Shown here in pieces: positions 1 through 8,152 of a stretch of DNA of 64,000 nt. This DNA is from Paractinoplanes toevensis (GTDB lineage: Bacteria; Actinomycetota; Actinomycetes; Mycobacteriales; Micromonosporaceae). The notes under the pieces are model-generated. The model saw only the letters and a list, made by a program, of their open reading frames with translations, was not told the origin of the DNA and searched no databases. The position numbers and the translations under genes were made by a program. Numbering within the stretch: position 1 is the stretch's first letter; every line of letters begins with the position of its first letter. The stretch covers positions 1-64,000 of the forward strand of contig NZ_BOQN01000024.1 in NCBI RefSeq assembly GCF_018332695.1, written 5' to 3'.

Positions 1-185
1 CAACAGCTTTAAAAGCTTGCGCGTTTATGCCTTGGGCCAGTTGCCGGGCGTGGGGCGACGACGGGTTTCTGGTTTTGGGGTTGGTTGAGACCAGCCCCGC
101 GCCCAACCGGAAGCCAACCGGCAGGCCGATCTCCGAGCGCCCGGCCGGGGTGTGGGGCGGAGCCCCGCGGTCTTAACCCCCCGGC
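1..185. other. Left flank, no gene recognised
   Basis: This stretch lies downstream of the minus-strand flavoprotein that ends at 186. No reading frame with coding character or ribosome binding site is visible. Positions 8-20 form an AT-rich near-palindrome (AGCTTTAAAAGCT), and a short GGGGC/GCCCC hairpin lies near 154-168. Either could assist termination of the flavoprotein gene, but neither has a T-tract, so no terminator is called. Confidence 0.4.
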
Positions 186-1355
186 CTAAAGGACGATCGC
201 ATTAGCAGCCTCGTGCATCGGGGCCAGAACCTTGTCGATCACCTGCTCCTTGCGCGGGTGATACTTCAGGGTGCGCATGCCATAACTACGGAACGCGATC
301 GCCAGACGCCCACCCGGCACCATGTCCTTAGCCATCTTCCGGCCGAACTCCATGTTCTTCTCCACATACGGACGCAACGTCGCTTCGTACTCGTCGAAGC
401 CGCCTGGCTTGCCCAGAGTTTCGGCCAGGACATAGGCCCCCACCAAGGCCAGGCTTGTCCCCTGCCCGGAGGACGGGGACGGGCAGTGCGCGGCGTCGCC
501 CAGCAGGACCACCCGGCCCGACGACCAGCCCTTCAGGTGAACCTGGCTCAGTGAGTCGAAGTAGAAGTCGCCGGCCGCGTCGATCGACTCCAGGAACCTG
601 TCGGTCTCCCAGCCGAGGCCGCTGAAGGCCTCCTTGACCAGCGCCTTCTGGGCAACGACGGCACGGCGGTCATAGTCCAGCGGCGGGGACGCGAAGGTCA
701 GGCCGACCTTGGCGGGCTGGTCCGGGCCCATGGCGTACGCGAAGGCCAGGCGCCCGGGGCGGAAGTACATGAACTCCTCGCGGTCGATGCCGAGGTGGTT
801 GGGGGCCTCGAAGATCGAGATGTACGCGCCCAGGTGGACCGGCTCGACCTCGCCGAACGCCAGTCGCCGGGTGTTGGAGTGCAGGCCGTCGGCCCCGACC
901 ACGTAGTCGAATCGGCGTGGCGCCCCCCGCTCGAACGCCACGTCGACCCCCTCGGGACCGTCGGTCAGGCCGGTGATCGAGTCGCCGAACACGTATTCCA
1001 CGTCGGCGGCGGTCTCGTCATACAGCACCTGGCCGATGTCGCCGCGCATGAGCTCGATGTCGTCGCCGCGCCGGCCCATCAGCAGGCTGGCCGGGAGGGC
1101 GGCGATCGGCCGGCCGTCCTTCTTCACGTAGGTGATCTGCTTCATGCCGCAGTCGAGGGCGCGGCAGGCGTCGTAGACACCGAGCCGCTTGAGCACCTCG
1201 GTGCCCGCACCGCGCACGTCCACCTTGTAGCCGCCGACGCGCAGGGCCGGCGCCCGCTCCACGATGGTGACGTCGAAGCCGCGGCGGCGCAGGCCCAGCG
1301 CCAGGGCGGGACCGGCAACGCCGGCTCCGGAGATGAGTACCCGTGAGGTCGTCAT
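186..1355 (-). CDS. FAD-dependent monooxygenase (PHBH/TetX-like)
   Basis: This 389-residue flavoprotein belongs to the family of NAD(P)H-dependent aromatic hydroxylases and TetX-type enzymes. The Rossmann FAD motif GAGVAG is at residues 10-15, and the second FAD/ribityl-binding motif GDAAHCPSPSSGQG starts near residue 286. The substrate cannot be read from sequence. I chose ATG 1355 rather than the in-frame ATG at 1370. The latter lies inside the promoter, and a minus-strand TATAGT (1362-1367) sits 6 nt before ATG 1355, which predicts a leaderless mRNA. The gene diverges from a TetR regulator across a perfect inverted repeat, so it is probably repressed by that regulator and induced by a small molecule. 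Confidence 0.85.
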   Translation of the reverse strand: MTTSRVLISGAGVAGPALALGLRRRGFDVTIVERAPALRVGGYKVDVRGAGTEVLKRLGVYDACRALDCGMKQITYVKKDGRPIAALPASLLMGRRGDDIELMRGDIGQVLYDETAADVEYVFGDSITGLTDGPEGVDVAFERGAPRRFDYVVGADGLHSNTRRLAFGEVEPVHLGAYISIFEAPNHLGIDREEFMYFRPGRLAFAYAMGPDQPAKVGLTFASPPLDYDRRAVVAQKALVKEAFSGLGWETDRFLESIDAAGDFYFDSLSQVHLKGWSSGRVVLLGDAAHCPSPSSGQGTSLALVGAYVLAETLGKPGGFDEYEATLRPYVEKNMEFGRKMAKDMVPGGRLAIAFRSYGMRTLKYHPRKEQVIDKVLAPMHEAANAIVL

Positions 1356-1362
1356 GGGAGTA

Positions 1363-1391
1363 CTATACAAACGTCTTATACGTTTGTATAG
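1363..1391. promoter_or_regulatory. TetR operator between divergent genes
   Basis: Perfect 11-bp inverted repeat CTATACAAACG (1363-1373) and CGTTTGTATAG (1381-1391) with a 7-bp spacer. The left arm overlaps the -10 (TATAGT, minus strand) of the flavoprotein gene. The right arm ends 4 bp before the -10 (TAGGAT, 1396-1401) of the tetR gene. The position predicts simultaneous repression of both genes. Confidence 0.85.
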
Positions 1392-1408
1392 AAGTTAGGA
1401 TCGCGATT

Positions 1409-1981
1409 GTGGGGCACAAGGAGAATCTGCTGGCCGGGGCCAAGCGGGCGCTGTATGAGAAGGGCTACGCCCGGACGACCGCGCGCGACATCGTGGCGCT
1501 GTCCGGCACCAACCTCGGCTCGATCGGCTACCACTACGGCTCCACCGAGGCCTTGATGACCACCGCGATGCTGAGCGCCATGGAGGAGTGGGGCGACGCC
1601 GTGTTCACCGCGCTCACCGGCCCGGCCGTCGACGGGGAGGACCCGATGGTCGGCGTCTGGCGCCGGATCATCGGCTCGATCACCGCGCATCGCCCGCTGT
1701 GGCTGGCCAGCTTCGAGGTGATGTTCCAGGCCGAGCACAACCCGCAGCTGCGGGGGCAGCTCGCCGGCGGCATCGAGCAGGGGCGGCGGGGCATGGCCGC
1801 ACTGATCACCGGCACGCCGGAGGATCAGCTCGACGGCCGGACGGTGCGCACGGTCGGCTCGGTGCAGATGGCACTGATGTCCGGGGTGCTGACCCAGTGG
1901 CTGACCGACCCGGCGACCGCGCCCACCCCGGAGGAGATCGTGGCCGGGATCAGGGCACTGGCCACGCCTTCGCGAACATGA
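1409..1981 (+). CDS. TetR family transcriptional regulator
   Basis: A 190-residue TetR-type repressor. The N-terminal helix-turn-helix spans roughly residues 5-50, ending in the typical G-Y-H-Y-G-S-T-E-A-L stretch where many TetR proteins have YYHF. The rest is an all-helical ligand-binding domain of normal length. GTG 1409 is preferred over ATG 1343: the longer frame would run through the operator, and TAGGAT (1396-1401) lies 7 nt before GTG 1409, as expected for a leaderless message. It is divergent from the flavin monooxygenase, its probable target. The 3' end overlaps the convergent HIT gene by 32 bp. Confidence 0.88.
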   Translation: MGHKENLLAGAKRALYEKGYARTTARDIVALSGTNLGSIGYHYGSTEALMTTAMLSAMEEWGDAVFTALTGPAVDGEDPMVGVWRRIIGSITAHRPLWLASFEVMFQAEHNPQLRGQLAGGIEQGRRGMAALITGTPEDQLDGRTVRTVGSVQMALMSGVLTQWLTDPATAPTPEEIVAGIRALATPSRT

Positions 1982-2471
1982 GCCGGGTGTCGGCCAGCAG
2001 CTGAGGCAGCACCTTGGTGCGGCCGATCACCGGCATGAAGTTGCCGTCGCCGCCCCACCGCGGCACCACGTGCTGGTGCAGGTGCGCGGCGATGCCGGCG
2101 CCGGCCACCGAGCCCTGGTTCATCCCCAGGTTGAAGCCGTGCGGGCTGCTCACCGACCGGATGACCCGCATCGCCGTCCGGGTGAAGGCGGCCACCTCCA
2201 CCGTCTCGGGTTCGGTGAGCTCGGTGTAGTCGGCCACGTGCCGGTAAGGGCAGATGAGCACGTGCCCCGGGTTGTACGGATAGAGGTTGAGCACCGCGTA
2301 GACGAGCTCGCCGCGCGCCACCACCAGGCTCTCCGCCTCGGGCAGGCCGGGCGCCAGGCAGAAGGCGCAGCCGTCGGGCCGGTCCTCGCCGGTGATGTAG
2401 GTCATCCGGTGCGGGGTCCACAGCCGCTCCAGCCCGTCCGGTTCGCCGGTCTCGACTTGCTGCTCCGTCAC
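1950..2471 (-). CDS. HIT family hydrolase/phosphorylase
   Basis: A 173-residue histidine-triad protein. The catalytic triad HxHxH is at residues 130-134 (HLHQH), preceded by the conserved N-G dinucleotide-binding features, and a CxxC pair is at residues 35 and 38. This layout matches the actinobacterial Ap4A phosphorylase/HIT group (Rv2613c-like). That group acts on dinucleoside polyphosphates, so this is a family-based assignment. The start is GTG 2471. A minus-strand TAGTCT at 2479-2484 lies 7 nt upstream, so the gene appears to have its own leaderless promoter inside the end of the ADP-ribosylglycohydrolase gene, although it could also be read through from it. Confidence 0.85.
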   Translation of the reverse strand: MTEQQVETGEPDGLERLWTPHRMTYITGEDRPDGCAFCLAPGLPEAESLVVARGELVYAVLNLYPYNPGHVLICPYRHVADYTELTEPETVEVAAFTRTAMRVIRSVSSPHGFNLGMNQGSVAGAGIAAHLHQHVVPRWGGDGNFMPVIGRTKVLPQLLADTRLMFAKAWPVP

Positions 2472-2481
2472 GTTGAGCAGA

Positions 2482-3435
2482 CTACGGTCCTTCGCCCGCG
2501 GCTGTCGCCGCGGCCAGCCAACCCGGCAGCGGTTCCCGGGCCGAGAGCCAGGCCGGCGGAATGCCGTCCAGACCGGTGTACGCGGCCACGATGCCGCCCG
2601 CGATCGCGCAGGTGGTGTCCACGTCACCGCCCGCGTCGATGCACGCGCCGATCGCGGCCGGATAGTCGTCGAGGAAGCGGTCGGCCACCCAGATCGCGAA
2701 CGGCACGGTGTCGGCCGCCATGGCCCGGACGCCGTTGCCCAGCTCGCGAGCGGCCTGTGCCACCGCCGCGCGCCGCACGCCGGGCGCGTGGCGTTCGCCG
2801 CGCGGAGCCGCGCCGGCCAGCCGGGCCGCGGCCAGCAGGCCGTCCCGCACGCGGCCGTCGGGGCTGTGTGCGGCCACGATCCGGATCAGGTCCGGCCGGT
2901 CGCCGTCGAGCCGCCCGGCGGCCGCCGCGGCCGCCGCCACGCTCACGGCCACTCCCCCGGCGATGCCGTCGGCATGCGCATGCGTGACCTCGGCGGCCCG
3001 CGCACCCTGCGCGGCCGCGTGCACGAGGGAGTCGGCATGCCAGGCGCCGAGCGGTGCGGCCCGCATCGCGGCGCCGTTTCCCGCCGAGCCCTGCCCGTCG
3101 AAGGCGGCGGCCGACGCGATCGGCCAGGGTAGCCCGTCGCGGATCTCGCCCAGCACGATCAACGCACCCCGGCCGTAGCCCCGGCCGGGATCGTGGTGGC
3201 GGCCGAGCAGTTCGGCGAACGCATCGCGATCGAACTCACGGTCGGCGAGCACGGCGACCAGGCAGCACGCTTCCTCGGTGTCGTCGGTCCACTCCCACGG
3301 CCCGAGCGGCAGATCGGAAATGTCGGAAGACGGCGACGGCCCCCCGGCACTGCCGAGCGCGTCGCCCACGCTCAGACCGGCCAGGCTCTCCAGCGCGAGA
3401 GCCAGCCTTGTACCGGGAAACAAAGTGAACGACAT
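2482..3435 (-). CDS. ADP-ribosylglycohydrolase family protein
   Basis: A 317-residue DraG/ARH-type protein. Visible family motifs are GDALG near the N-terminus, the metal-binding WTDDTE, GNGAAMRAAPLG, THAHADG and the C-terminal metal-ligand block GGDVDTTCAIAGG. Enzymes of this family use two Mg2+ or Mn2+ ions to remove ADP-ribose from proteins or small molecules. All the aspartates that hold the metals are present, so it should be active. The start at ATG 3435 is chosen because the family begins close to this point; an upstream in-frame start at 3492 is less likely. It lies 10 bp upstream of the HIT gene on the same strand and may be co-transcribed with it. Confidence 0.85.
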   Translation of the reverse strand: MSFTLFPGTRLALALESLAGLSVGDALGSAGGPSPSSDISDLPLGPWEWTDDTEEACCLVAVLADREFDRDAFAELLGRHHDPGRGYGRGALIVLGEIRDGLPWPIASAAAFDGQGSAGNGAAMRAAPLGAWHADSLVHAAAQGARAAEVTHAHADGIAGGVAVSVAAAAAAAGRLDGDRPDLIRIVAAHSPDGRVRDGLLAAARLAGAAPRGERHAPGVRRAAVAQAARELGNGVRAMAADTVPFAIWVADRFLDDYPAAIGACIDAGGDVDTTCAIAGGIVAAYTGLDGIPPAWLSAREPLPGWLAAATAAGEGP

Positions 3436-3531
3436 CGGCACATCGGATGGTATTCGAACACGCTGAGTGATCGAAAGGTGTCCCTCAATCACGGGTTAGG
3501 CGCCACCCGCGCTTGGCGCTACGGTCTTCGC

Positions 3532-4221
3532 ATGGCCACGGTGTTGCTCGTCGAGGACGATCACGTCGTGCGTGGCGCGATGCTCCGATCCTTGACCGAT
3601 CGGGGCCACGCCGTGCACGCCGTGGGCACCGCGCTGGACGCGTTGCGCCGGGTCGCCGCCGAAACGCCCGACCTGGTGGTGCTCGACCTCGGACTGCCCG
3701 ATCTGGACGGTTCGGACGCGCTGCGCATGCTGCGCGGCATCACCGACGTCCCGATCATCATCGCCACCGCGCGTGACGACGAGCAGACGGTGGTCCGGTT
3801 GCTGCGGGCCGGCGCCGACGACTACATGGTCAAGCCGTTCACCGGCGCCCACCTCGATGCGCGCATCGCCACGGTGCTGCGCCGGGTGGGCCGGGCCAGC
3901 CGCACCGCGCAGCCGGCCGTGCACGAGGTCGGCGAGCTCCGGGTCGACATCGGTGAGCGCAGCGCGAGCCTGGGCGATCAGACGCTGGCCCTGACCCGCA
4001 AGGAATTCGACCTGCTGGCATACCTCGCGGCCCGCCCGGGCCGGGTGGTCTCCCGTCGTGAGCTGTTGGAGGAGGTATGGCGACAGCCATCGGTCGGCGA
4101 GGACCAGACGATCGACGTCCACCTTTATTGGCTGAGGCGGAAACTGGGCGAATCCGCGGCGAAGCCGCGCTACCTGCGCACCGTGCGGGGGGTCGGATTC
4201 CGGTTGGTGGCGCCGGACTGA
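3532..4221 (+). CDS. OmpR-family response regulator
   Basis: A 229-residue two-component response regulator. The receiver domain (residues 1-115) has the acidic pair D9/D10, the phosphoacceptor D52 in VVLDLGLPD and the conserved lysine in MVKPF. The C-terminal winged helix (about 130-228) contains the TRKEFDLLAYLAARPG and TIDVHLYWLRRKLGE recognition segments. TACGGT (3520-3525) lies 6 nt before ATG 3532, which suggests a leaderless transcript. It is directly followed by its histidine kinase and is presumably phosphorylated by it. The target genes are unknown; the secreted protein at 5838 is the nearest candidate. Confidence 0.9.
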   Translation: MATVLLVEDDHVVRGAMLRSLTDRGHAVHAVGTALDALRRVAAETPDLVVLDLGLPDLDGSDALRMLRGITDVPIIIATARDDEQTVVRLLRAGADDYMVKPFTGAHLDARIATVLRRVGRASRTAQPAVHEVGELRVDIGERSASLGDQTLALTRKEFDLLAYLAARPGRVVSRRELLEEVWRQPSVGEDQTIDVHLYWLRRKLGESAAKPRYLRTVRGVGFRLVAPD

Positions 4222-4238
4222 GGTCCCGGCTGGCCGCG

Positions 4239-5618
4239 ATGACCGCGGCCACCACGGCGGTCGCCGCCCTCGCTTTCCTCATCCCGCTCGGCTGGGAGCT
4301 GCGTTCCGACCACCGTGACCAGGTCATGGCGACGGCCGAACGGCACAGCGCCACGGTGGCCGGCGCGATCGCCGCGGGTACCAATCAGAAGGGCCTCGCC
4401 GCCGCGATCACCGCCGCGGGCGGCGCGGTGGTGCATCCGCCGACCGGGAACGTGCCGGGCCGGGTCAGCGCGGCCGAGGTGCAACGCACGGCCGACAGCG
4501 GCGACATCCGCACCATCGACATCTCCGATGGGGTGGTACGCCTGGAGCCGGTGACCGTGGCCGGCAAGACGTCGGTCGTCGAGATCTTCGTACCGGCGGC
4601 CGATCTCGACGGCCACACCGGCCGTAACTGGCTGCTGCTGCTCGGCATCGCGCTGGGCCTGATCGCCGGCTCGGTCTTCGTGGTCGACCGGCTCGCCCGA
4701 GGTGCGGTCAGCTCCGCCCGCAACCTGGTGCAGGCGGCTCTCAAGGTCGGCGACGGCGATCTGGGCGTCCGCATCCAGCCGTCCGGTCCGCGCGAGCTGG
4801 CCGAGGCCGGGTACGCGTTCAACCGCATGGCCGACCGGCTGGTGACCGCCCGCACCAACGAACGTGAGTTCGTCGCCGACCTGTCGCACCGGCTGCGCAC
4901 CCCGCTGACCGCGCTGCGGCTGGACGCCGAGGCGCTCGACCCGGACGACACCCAGGTCGGCATGCTCGACGATGCCGAGCTGGACCGGCGGCGCGGGATC
5001 CGGCGCATCCGGCAGGCGATCGTGACCCTCGAGGGTGAGGTGAACGAGCTGATCAACACCACTCGGAAGGCGGTGGCGGCGCAGGTCGCGGAGACCGTCG
5101 CGGACGGTTTGTGCGACGCCAGCGAGGTCGTACGCGAACGGATGATGTTCTGGTCCGCGCTGGCCGGAGACCAGAACAGGCAGTACAAAGTCATCGGTGC
5201 GCATCTGCGGATTCCGGTTCCGGTCGCCCGGGCCGAACTGGCCGCCGCATTGGATGCCGTCCTCGGTAATGTGTTCCGCTACACACCGCAGGGCACCGCA
5301 TTCGAGGTGGGCATCTCCCGGCGTGACGGCTGGGTTGCGGTCCGTGTCGAGGACGCGGGGCCAGGGATCCCCGACCCGGAGAAGGCGATGCAGCGTGGCC
5401 AGAGCGACCAGGGCTCGACCGGGCTCGGGCTCGACATCGCCCGCCGTGCGGCGCAGGCCACCGGCGGTTCGGTCAGCCTCGCCCGGTCCGCGATGGGCGG
5501 GGCCAGCGTGGTGATGCTGCTGTCCGACGCCGACGCGGTCCCCAAGCAGGCCAGCCGTTTCGGACTGGTCGGCCGGATGGCCCGGGAACGGACGAACAGG
5601 CCGGGCAGGTCCGAGTGA
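4239..5618 (+). CDS. Sensor histidine kinase, HAMP-type
   Basis: A 459-residue membrane kinase partner of the preceding regulator. It has a transmembrane helix at about 5-25, a roughly 100-residue extracytoplasmic sensor, a second transmembrane helix near 130-152, and a HAMP domain. The dimerisation helix carries the phosphoacceptor His217 (DLSHRLRTPLTAL). The ATPase domain has an N-box (GNVFRYTP), G1 (EDAGPGIPD) and G2 (GSTGLGLDIA). The start is uncertain. The frame is open upstream into the regulator gene, but no ATG or GTG codon fits the usual short N-terminus before the first membrane helix. ATG 4239 is therefore the minimal start. Confidence 0.85.
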   Translation: MTAATTAVAALAFLIPLGWELRSDHRDQVMATAERHSATVAGAIAAGTNQKGLAAAITAAGGAVVHPPTGNVPGRVSAAEVQRTADSGDIRTIDISDGVVRLEPVTVAGKTSVVEIFVPAADLDGHTGRNWLLLLGIALGLIAGSVFVVDRLARGAVSSARNLVQAALKVGDGDLGVRIQPSGPRELAEAGYAFNRMADRLVTARTNEREFVADLSHRLRTPLTALRLDAEALDPDDTQVGMLDDAELDRRRGIRRIRQAIVTLEGEVNELINTTRKAVAAQVAETVADGLCDASEVVRERMMFWSALAGDQNRQYKVIGAHLRIPVPVARAELAAALDAVLGNVFRYTPQGTAFEVGISRRDGWVAVRVEDAGPGIPDPEKAMQRGQSDQGSTGLGLDIARRAAQATGGSVSLARSAMGGASVVMLLSDADAVPKQASRFGLVGRMARERTNRPGRSE

Positions 5619-5772
5619 GCCCGATTACGCAAGACGGTGCAACAGTTGCTTAGAAATGGATTAAAGGCGTTCCGCTGGCGTGGCCGGACTGGCAGTCTTC
5701 CCACCGATCCCATCCGGCTCTCCGGTTCGGAGCCCGCAAATCGTCCCCGCGAAACGAACCGGCGGAGTCAGC

Positions 5773-5815
5773 GCGCGGTGGGAGGCGGTAACCCCATAGC
5801 CGCCTCTCACCGCGC
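5773..5815 (+). promoter_or_regulatory. Strong leader hairpin upstream of secreted protein gene
   Basis: Arms at 5773-5788 and 5800-5815 pair over 16 positions with a single G-T mismatch and an 11-nt loop. The hairpin ends 11 nt before the AAGGAGAGG ribosome binding site (5827-5835) of the gene starting at 5838. It has no T-tract, so it is more likely a 5' UTR structure (mRNA stability, riboswitch expression platform or protein site) than a terminator. I could not match it to a known riboswitch class. Confidence 0.6.
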
Positions 5816-5837
5816 ACCCGCCAGGCAAGGAGAGGAT

Positions 5838-7982
5838 TTGCCGATCACCCGCCGGCCGCTCGCCCCGAGCGCGCATCGCCGGATGGAGCGCCCCTGGACC
5901 CACCGGCTGCTGCCGGTCGGCCTGGGGCTCGCGGTGCTCGGCATCGGCGGCGTGGTCGGACCGAGCGTGGTCGAGGAGGTGACCGGCGGCAGCTCGCAGC
6001 AGCTCGAGCTGACCTCGGTGCCCGAGGACGACCCCGGTCAGGGCCTGGTCTACGAGGGACTGCAGACCGCCAAGACCGACGCGATCTGCGCCGGCACCTA
6101 CCAGTTGGACGAGCAGACCTGCACGGCCGGCCCCGACCCGGCCCCGGCCGGCCTGTCGGTGCGCCGCGACGTCGTCCCGGTGACGTCGAAGGCCCCCGAG
6201 CCGGTCATGCCGACCCTGGAGTCGGCCACCGTGCCGAGCGACGCCGAGATCGCCCGCGACCTGGGCGGCAGCGCACTGACCGCGGACGCCCCGGCTCTGG
6301 TGCCGGACGCGGCGCCCGGCGAGGCCGATTTCATCATGGGTTCCAACGGGGTCGCCTGCGAGGCCGACGGCCGCAGCGGCAAGCGCATCCAGGTGCTCTA
6401 CCTGCACGAGTTCGGCACCCCGTCGCGGTACACCGACTTCCTCGGCTCGATCCGCACCTGGACCGCCGGGGTCGACCAGATCTTCGACGAGAGCGCTGGT
6501 GAGACCGGCGGCTCCCGGCACATCCGGTTCGTGACGACTCCGCAGTGCCGGGTCGACGTGGCCGAGGTGCAGTTGGCGCCCGACCAGCTCTCCTCGTTCG
6601 CGACCAGCGTCAAGGCGCTGCAGACGCTCGGTTACAACCGCAACGACCGCAAATACCTGATGTTCGCGGACGCCAACGTCTACTGCGGCATCTCGACGTT
6701 CATCGCCGACCGCCGGGCCGGCCTGGGCAACCGCAACAACGGCGGACCGTCCTACGGCCGGGTCGACGCCGGCTGCTGGAGTTCGGTGATGGCGGCCCGG
6801 GAGCTGACCCAGACGCTCGGCGCGGTGCTGATCGACACGCCCAACTCGAGCGGCGCCGGCGGCTGCCTGGACGACTACGACCTGCTGTGCAACCCCGACC
6901 GCTCGGGCAAGGCGGTGCGCAACGTGTGCCCGAAGAAGCACGAGAACCGCCTCGACTGCGGTCACGACGACTACTTCAGCACCGACCCGAAGCCGGGCGG
7001 CTACCTCGCGAAGAACTGGAACATCGCGACCAGCGAGTTCCTGCTGCGCAGCGACGGCGGTGACGACATCCCGGACGCTCTCGGCGCGCCGGCACCGGAC
7101 ACCACCCCCAGCGACGTCGCCTCGGCCCCGGCCCCGGGTGCCACCACGACTGCTCCGGCCACGGCCGACCCGGGGGCCGGCGCCACGCCGACCGTCCCGG
7201 CGCCGCCCGCCACCGGCGAGGCGCAGACCGGCCAGCAGCCGGGCAATGCCGACCCGTCCGCCGAGCCGGTCCGTGCCCGGGCCAAGCCGGTCACCAACGC
7301 GGTCGCTCAGGCCCCGGTCCAGGCCGTGGTCGAGGTGCGCGACGCGGACAGCAGTTCGGTGCGGCTGACCTGGAGCGCGGCGGCGCCCACCGCGACCTAC
7401 GAGGTGTGGGTCGGGGACTCCCCGATCGCCACCACGAAGGCGACCCGGGCCCGGCTGATCGGTCTCCGCCCGGACGCGAAGTACCAGGTGACGATCAAGT
7501 CCGGCAGCGCGTACGCGGCAAAGGGGACGGTGGAGACCGCTCCTGCCGCCCGGCCGGCGCAGAACACCTGGTTCACCCTGACCAACGCGCTGACCGGTGG
7601 CGCCGCCGATCTCTACGCGGCCCGCACCGCGAACGGCACGCCGCTGACCCTGAGCGAGACCGACGGCAACGCCCAGCAGCAGTGGCAGCTGGTGCCGGCC
7701 GGCAACGGCTCGTACTCGCTGGTCTCCCGGGCCACCGGCAAGTGCGTCGTGCCGCTGGACGGCAACCCGGTCGCCGGCAATCCCCTCATCCAGGGCGACT
7801 GCGGCACCGACGACGGGGCCCGCTGGCAGCTGCAGGCCTCGGATTACGGCTTCACCCTGCGCACCACGGTCGGTGACCTGGTGGCGGGGGTGGGTGAGCA
7901 ACGCTTCGGCGCGCACCGGGTGCTGGTGCTTCAGAACGGCAACGGTCAGCGCCACCAGAGCTGGACAGCGGTACCCGACTGA
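5838..7982 (+). CDS. Secreted multidomain protein: degenerate metallopeptidase-like, FnIII and ricin-lectin domains
   Basis: A 714-residue exported protein. A TTG start at 5838 is chosen because a clear Shine-Dalgarno (GGAG 5829-5832) sits 5 nt upstream. A signal anchor follows at residues 23-45. Residues of about 165-420 resemble actinobacterial secreted zinc-peptidase-like proteins, with cysteine-rich segments and a conserved N-P-D-x-S-G tail. The expected HExxH helix reads RELTQ, so both zinc histidines are missing and activity is doubtful. A Pro/Ala/Thr-rich linker leads to an FnIII domain (about 560-635) and a C-terminal ricin-type beta-trefoil (about 640-714) with the QxW-like repeats QQWQL and RWQLQ. 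It probably binds glycans at the cell surface or outside the cell. Confidence 0.75.
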   Translation: MPITRRPLAPSAHRRMERPWTHRLLPVGLGLAVLGIGGVVGPSVVEEVTGGSSQQLELTSVPEDDPGQGLVYEGLQTAKTDAICAGTYQLDEQTCTAGPDPAPAGLSVRRDVVPVTSKAPEPVMPTLESATVPSDAEIARDLGGSALTADAPALVPDAAPGEADFIMGSNGVACEADGRSGKRIQVLYLHEFGTPSRYTDFLGSIRTWTAGVDQIFDESAGETGGSRHIRFVTTPQCRVDVAEVQLAPDQLSSFATSVKALQTLGYNRNDRKYLMFADANVYCGISTFIADRRAGLGNRNNGGPSYGRVDAGCWSSVMAARELTQTLGAVLIDTPNSSGAGGCLDDYDLLCNPDRSGKAVRNVCPKKHENRLDCGHDDYFSTDPKPGGYLAKNWNIATSEFLLRSDGGDDIPDALGAPAPDTTPSDVASAPAPGATTTAPATADPGAGATPTVPAPPATGEAQTGQQPGNADPSAEPVRARAKPVTNAVAQAPVQAVVEVRDADSSSVRLTWSAAAPTATYEVWVGDSPIATTKATRARLIGLRPDAKYQVTIKSGSAYAAKGTVETAPAARPAQNTWFTLTNALTGGAADLYAARTANGTPLTLSETDGNAQQQWQLVPAGNGSYSLVSRATGKCVVPLDGNPVAGNPLIQGDCGTDDGARWQLQASDYGFTLRTTVGDLVAGVGEQRFGAHRVLVLQNGNGQRHQSWTAVPD

Positions 7983-7999
7983 CCGGAGGCGACGGCTAG

Positions 8000-8152
8000 A
8001 TGCGCGACACCCTGGAAAGACGCCAGACCGAGCCCGACGAGGGCCCGGCCCGGTTCAACAAACGGCGACTGATTCGCTGGATCGCGATCCTCACCATCGG
8101 CATCGTCGTGGTGCTCGCGGTCTGGCAGGAACCTCTCTACGCGAGGTTGTGA
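8000..8152 (+). CDS. Small single-pass membrane protein (50 aa)
   Basis: A 50-residue frame beginning MRDTLERRQTEP. It has a basic stretch (NKRRLIRW) and one hydrophobic helix (residues 28-41, IAILTIGIVVVLAV). A good ribosome binding site, GGAGG at 7985-7989, lies upstream. It follows the secreted multidomain protein by 17 nt on the same strand and probably shares its transcript. The last 16 bp overlap the convergent adenosine deaminase gene. No family is recognised. The ribosome binding site and the clear positive-inside topology support a real gene. Confidence 0.6.
   Translation: MRDTLERRQTEPDEGPARFNKRRLIRWIAILTIGIVVVLAVWQEPLYARL

Noticed and set aside
4077..4238. N-terminal extension of the histidine kinase into the response regulator gene
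   Set aside because: The extra residues are the shifted reading of the regulator's winged helix and do not resemble kinase N-termini.
5619..5837. c-di-AMP (ydaO-type) riboswitch upstream of the secreted protein
   Set aside because: Some short words resemble the consensus, but the ordered conserved boxes could not be placed; only the hairpin is reported.
5661..7955. Long minus-strand frame of 764 codons antisense to the secreted protein gene
   Set aside because: It is rich in R/G/A/P/H with no domain, signal or ribosome binding site, as expected for the mirror frame of high-GC coding DNA.
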